A stretch of DNA of 64,000 bases from an uncultured Lachnospiraceae bacterium. Lineage in GTDB: Bacteria; Bacillota; Clostridia; Lachnospirales; Lachnospiraceae. The notes beneath the pieces were generated by a model. It did not search any database. It was not told the DNA's origin and was given only the letters and a program-made list of their open reading frames with translations. Both the position numbers and the translations under genes were made by a program. Below, in pieces: positions 60,852-64,000 of the stretch (the first letter of the stretch is position 1; every line of letters starts with the position of its first letter). Location of the stretch: NCBI GenBank assembly GCA_910588955.1, contig CAJURQ010000008.1, positions 53,105 to 117,104 of the forward strand, written 5' to 3'.

Positions 60852-60929
60852 CAACTCAAATGAGGAGCAAGAAAACGTTTTATCTATGTGTGCTTTTCGC
60901 ATACATACGTGAAAAGGAAGGTGAAAGTT

Positions 60930-61154
60930 ATGCAACACAAAATCAAATTGAGACCGGATGAGGTAAAGGACTTCGTGTCCGCAGCGACCAGGTGTGACTG
61001 CGACGTGGATATCTTTTACAACAGCTTTATCGTGGATGCAAAGTCCATCATTGGCGTGCTGGGACTGAATTTCAATCAGATTTTAACCGTTGCGTACAAC
61101 GGCTGCGAACCTGATTTTGAGAGAACTCTTAGAAAATGGGCGGTAGCGGTATAG
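60930..61154 (+). CDS. HPr-fold protein of Crh type (no active-site His)
   Basis: ATG 60930 (MQHKIKLRPDEVKDFVSAATRC) follows AAGGAAGG, giving 74 aa. It aligns along the whole HPr domain, with DAKSIIGVLGLNFNQILTVAYNG matching the Ser46 region (Ser39 here). The His15 site (HARP in HPr) is replaced: only KLRP remains. This pattern, Ser kept and His lost, is that of Crh, a CcpA corepressor phosphorylated by HPr kinase. Whether it works so here is inference. A terminator follows. Confidence 0.78.
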   Translation: MQHKIKLRPDEVKDFVSAATRCDCDVDIFYNSFIVDAKSIIGVLGLNFNQILTVAYNGCEPDFERTLRKWAVAV

Positions 61155-61182
61155 ATTCCGGTTGCAGAGATCGAACAGATTG

Positions 61183-61232
61183 ACTCCCTATGTAAGATAA
61201 TTTAAGATTATCTTATGTAGGGAGTTTCTGCT
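61183..61232 (+). terminator. terminator after the Crh-like gene
   Basis: ACTCCCTATGTAAGATAAT (61183-61201) and ATTATCTTATGTAGGGAGT form a 19-bp stem with two mismatches and a 5-base loop, followed by TTCTGCTT. Confidence 0.75.
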
Positions 61233-61254
61233 TATACGGGGAAGGTGATATGAC

Positions 61255-63810
61255 ATGGAAGTGCGGATTTCCGTGCGGAGTCTGGTGGAATTTATTCTGC
61301 GATCCGGCGATATCGACAATCGAAGAGCGGCGTCACCCGAAAATGCCATGCAGGAGGGGGGACGGATTCACCGCATGATCCAGCGGCGGATGGGTCCGTC
61401 CTATCAGGCGGAGGTGTCTCTTTCCCATGCCTACGACGCGGGGGAGTACGAGATTATTGTGGAGGGGCGTGCCGACGGGATTATTACGGAATGGGAAGGA
61501 CAGCTGCTGCCGGAGTCTGCGGGGAGGGTTCCGAAAAAGAAAGAGCAGCTTCGGATTGAGGGAGAAACGTCACAGCCTGCGATTGAGGAGAAAACGGACA
61601 GTAGTGAAGAGACGCGGCTGGCTATGACGCCGGGACAGGCACAGTCGGTACAGAAACTGACGGTTACGATAGACGAGATCAAGGGAACGTACCACGATCT
61701 GAAAAAAATGAAAGCGCCCGTGCCTGTGCATCTGGCACAGGCGAAATGCTACGCCTATATATACGCGACACAGAAGAAGCTTTCGGATATTCGGGTGCGC
61801 ATGACATACTGCCATATGGAGACGGAGGAGATCCGCTATTTCCACGAGGAGTATCTGTACGAGGAGCTGCGGGAATGGTTTGAAGACCTGATGGGGCAGT
61901 ACCGCAAATGGGCGGACTACCAGTTTGACTGGCAGAAACGCCGGCAGGCGTCCATCAAGGAGATGGCATTTCCCTTTTCTTACCGGGACGGGCAGAAGGA
62001 ACTGGCGACCTATGTGTATCAGACGATCTATCACAAACGCAAACTCTTTATTGAGGCGCCGACAGGCGCGGGCAAGACGATCTCCACGGTGTTTCCCGCA
62101 TTGAAGGCGATGGGGGAGGGGATGTGCGAGCGTCTTTTCTATCTGACGGCGAAAACCATCACCCGCACGGTGGCAGACGATACGATCAACCTGCTGCGGG
62201 AACAGGGACTGAAGCTGAAAAGCGTCATATTGACCGCTAAGGACAAAATCTGTTTCATGGAGGAAACCGAGTGTAATCCGGCGGCTTGTCCCTATGCGAA
62301 AGGGCACTATGACAGGGTAAACGAGGCGATGTACGACCTGTTGACTCATGCGGACAATTTCTCGAGGGAGCAGATAGAGACGTATGCGCGGGAGTATCAG
62401 GTCTGCCCCTTTGAACTTTGTCTGGACATGAGCCTGTTTGCCGACGCGGTGATTTGCGATTACAATTATCTGTTTGATCCCCATGTGTATCTGCGCCGCT
62501 TTTTTGCGGAAGGGGTCAGAGGGGAATACATTTTTCTGGTGGACGAGGCGCACAATCTGGTGGAGCGAGGCAGGGAGATGTACAGCGCCCTGCTCTGCAA
62601 GGAGACGTTTCTGGAACTGAAAAGGACGGTCAAGGCGTATGACGACAGGATTGCCAAAAATCTTGATAAATGCAATAAGGAAATGCTGGCGCTAAAAAGG
62701 GAGTGTGAGGGCTGTCGTGTGGTGGAGCAGACGGACGGGCTTGTCCGTGCGCTGATGCGTCTTGGCGCGGCGATCGAGGACTATCTGGAGGACCACGAGG
62801 ACAGTCCCGTGCGGGCGGACATCCTGTCTTTCTATTTTGAGGTCTCTCATTTTTTGGAGATGTACGAGTTGGCGGACGAGAACTATGTGACCTACTCGGA
62901 ACTGCGCGAGGACGGCAGCTTTATCGTGAAGCTTTTCTGTGTGAACCCGGCGGGCAACCTGAGGAACTGTATGAGGCGGGGACGCAGCACCATCCTGTTT
63001 TCCGCGACGCTCCTTCCCATCCAGTACTACAAGACGCTCTTGGGGGCGGAGGAGGGAGACTATGAGGTCTATGCGAAATCGGTTTTCCGTCCGGACAAGC
63101 TGGGACTTTATATCGGCAGCGACGTGACCAGCCGCTACACGCGCAGGGGGGACGCGGAATACTATCGGATTGCTTTGTATATTCACAATATCATAGAGAA
63201 GAGGCAGGGCAACTATATGGTGTTCTTTCCCTCGCACACTTTTTTGCAGCAGGTCTTTGAAATTTATCAGAAGTATTTCAATGAGGAGGGGACTGTGGAG
63301 TGTATTTTGCAGGAGAGCCACATGAACGAGCAATCGCGGGAGGCTTTCTTGAACCGTTTCCGCGGCAATGAGGACTGCGACCTGCAGAGTCTGATTCAGA
63401 TGGATATCGAGATGGAGGAGGAGAGAAGCCTTCTGGGATTTTGCGTGATGGGCGGGATTTTCAGCGAGGGGATCGACTTGAAGAACGACAGCCTGATCGG
63501 CGCGATTATCGTGGGAACGGGTCTGCCGCAGGTGTGCAATGAGCGGGAACTTTTGAAAAAATATTTTGACGGCTGGGGGGAGAACGGTTTCGATTATGCC
63601 TACCGCTACCCGGGCATGAACAAGGTGCTGCAGGCGGCGGGGCGGGTGATACGCACGGTGGATGACTTTGGGGTTGTCGCGCTTTTGGACGAGCGTTTTT
63701 TGTCCCCGGCGTATCAGCGGCTGTTTCCCCGGGAATGGCAGGAAAGGGTGGTCGTTACAGCTGACCAGATAGGTCGAAAAGTGGAACGGTTCTGGGATGA
63801 ATGGCTTTAA
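61255..63810 (+). CDS. RecB-like nuclease fused to XPD/DinG-type DNA helicase
   Basis: The 851-aa protein has an N-terminal RecB/Cas4-type PD-(D/E)XK domain (about 1-215, with DEIKG near 140 and QAKCYAYIYA near 162), then a superfamily 2 helicase of the Rad3/XPD/DinG group: Walker A EAPTGAGKT (about 268), four Cys that could bind 4Fe-4S (C-x7-C-x4-C near 333-346 and CPFELC near 383), DEAH (about 430) and C-terminal motifs FSATLLP and QAAGRVIR. It would unwind and cut damaged DNA. GGGGAAGG is upstream. It lies alone after the terminator at 61183-61232. Confidence 0.88.
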   Translation: MEVRISVRSLVEFILRSGDIDNRRAASPENAMQEGGRIHRMIQRRMGPSYQAEVSLSHAYDAGEYEIIVEGRADGIITEWEGQLLPESAGRVPKKKEQLRIEGETSQPAIEEKTDSSEETRLAMTPGQAQSVQKLTVTIDEIKGTYHDLKKMKAPVPVHLAQAKCYAYIYATQKKLSDIRVRMTYCHMETEEIRYFHEEYLYEELREWFEDLMGQYRKWADYQFDWQKRRQASIKEMAFPFSYRDGQKELATYVYQTIYHKRKLFIEAPTGAGKTISTVFPALKAMGEGMCERLFYLTAKTITRTVADDTINLLREQGLKLKSVILTAKDKICFMEETECNPAACPYAKGHYDRVNEAMYDLLTHADNFSREQIETYAREYQVCPFELCLDMSLFADAVICDYNYLFDPHVYLRRFFAEGVRGEYIFLVDEAHNLVERGREMYSALLCKETFLELKRTVKAYDDRIAKNLDKCNKEMLALKRECEGCRVVEQTDGLVRALMRLGAAIEDYLEDHEDSPVRADILSFYFEVSHFLEMYELADENYVTYSELREDGSFIVKLFCVNPAGNLRNCMRRGRSTILFSATLLPIQYYKTLLGAEEGDYEVYAKSVFRPDKLGLYIGSDVTSRYTRRGDAEYYRIALYIHNIIEKRQGNYMVFFPSHTFLQQVFEIYQKYFNEEGTVECILQESHMNEQSREAFLNRFRGNEDCDLQSLIQMDIEMEEERSLLGFCVMGGIFSEGIDLKNDSLIGAIIVGTGLPQVCNERELLKKYFDGWGENGFDYAYRYPGMNKVLQAAGRVIRTVDDFGVVALLDERFLSPAYQRLFPREWQERVVVTADQIGRKVERFWDEWL

Positions 63811-64000
63811 AGCGTGAATTTTAGGGTAATCCGAATGAGTCAACATAAGAAAAGACAAAATCTTTGTGGAAAAGACAGGCTGTACGGATTGACTCATACG
63901 TTTAAGAGACAAAATGCGATTGACTCCTTTCAGACAGAATATTACTAGGCGTTTGCGAAACGCCAGAACCCGCATGAATACGGGATTCTTTTTGTCACAA
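63811..64000. other. intergenic right end with inverted repeats
   Basis: TGAGTCAA (about 63837) and TTGACTCA (about 63890) are inverted around a 45-base loop, and GATTGACTC occurs again near 63919. GGCGTTT-GCG-AAACGCC (63948-63964) is a perfect hairpin, and CCCG/CGGG (63969-63984) followed by ATTCTTTTT looks like a terminator. No gene is visible. Confidence 0.5.

Noticed and set aside
63837..63897. TGAGTCAA/TTGACTCA inverted repeat as the end of a transposon
   Set aside because: Arms are only 8 bases, with no target duplication or transposase in view.

Overview
The window is a chromosomal segment of an endospore-forming, low-to-mid GC member of the Clostridia, most likely a gut Lachnospiraceae. 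The pointers are an alpha/beta-type small acid-soluble spore protein, the tig-clpP-clpX-lon-engB cluster, a LacI-controlled maltodextrin operon, ECF-type ThiT behind a TPP riboswitch, AsnA, Gram-positive LexA boxes and strong purine-rich Shine-Dalgarno sites. No rRNA or tRNA gene was recognised.

Bases 1 to about 9,200 are an accessory element read entirely on the minus strand. It has the parts and order of an integrated filamentous phage (inovirus): a small ssDNA-binding protein (gpV-like), membrane proteins, a 68-aa major-coat candidate followed by a strong terminator, a secreted and C-terminally anchored 572-aa adsorption-like protein with a poly-glycine linker (pIII-like), an 83-aa pVI-like membrane protein and a Zot/pI-type ATPase running off the left edge. 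Eight copies of a 20-bp palindrome, TTTTCCGAACGTTCGGAAAA, are scattered through it, usually just 5' of a Shine-Dalgarno site. I saw none in the remaining 55 kb. No replication initiator or integrase is in view; they may lie beyond the left edge.

From 9.2 to 15.5 kb lies a maltodextrin operon: a promoter with LacI/CcpA-type operators, a binding lipoprotein (broken by a one-base frameshift), two permeases, 4-alpha-glucanotransferase and a LacI regulator. From 15.4 to 20.9 kb come a CYTH protein, a HicAB toxin-antitoxin pair with a consensus promoter and built-in operator, a NERD protein, a GNAT, a MATE pump, a DJ-1 family protein and the spore protein. From 21 to 30 kb is the proteostasis block (tig, clpP, clpX, lon, engB) followed by membrane proteins. 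A structured intergenic repeat occurs twice, at the 3' ends of malQ and clpP, with covarying stem bases.

From 30.7 to 40.5 kb there is riboswitch-controlled thiT, a CPBP protease, a methyltransferase, an MFS transporter, and then a stretch rich in decaying genes (AraC, VOC, flavodoxin-like reductase, two Rpn-type nuclease remnants, a surface-protein remnant) between intact acetyltransferases, an HxlR/flavin-reductase pair and a MATE pump. From 40.6 to 46.9 kb is gltBD behind a terminator-like leader hairpin. From 47 to 58.3 kb are an L,D-transpeptidase, an AAA ATPase, a GH31 glycosidase, a PAS protein, a Uma2 protein, AsnA, an XRE regulator and an SNF-family transporter.

The most interesting chromosomal unit is at 58.4-60.7 kb: a radical-SAM protein and a DUF4130-type partner, a widely conserved pair of unknown function, behind a promoter flanked by two perfect LexA (SOS) boxes. 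After it come a Crh-like HPr protein lacking the catalytic histidine and a RecB-nuclease/XPD-type helicase fusion.
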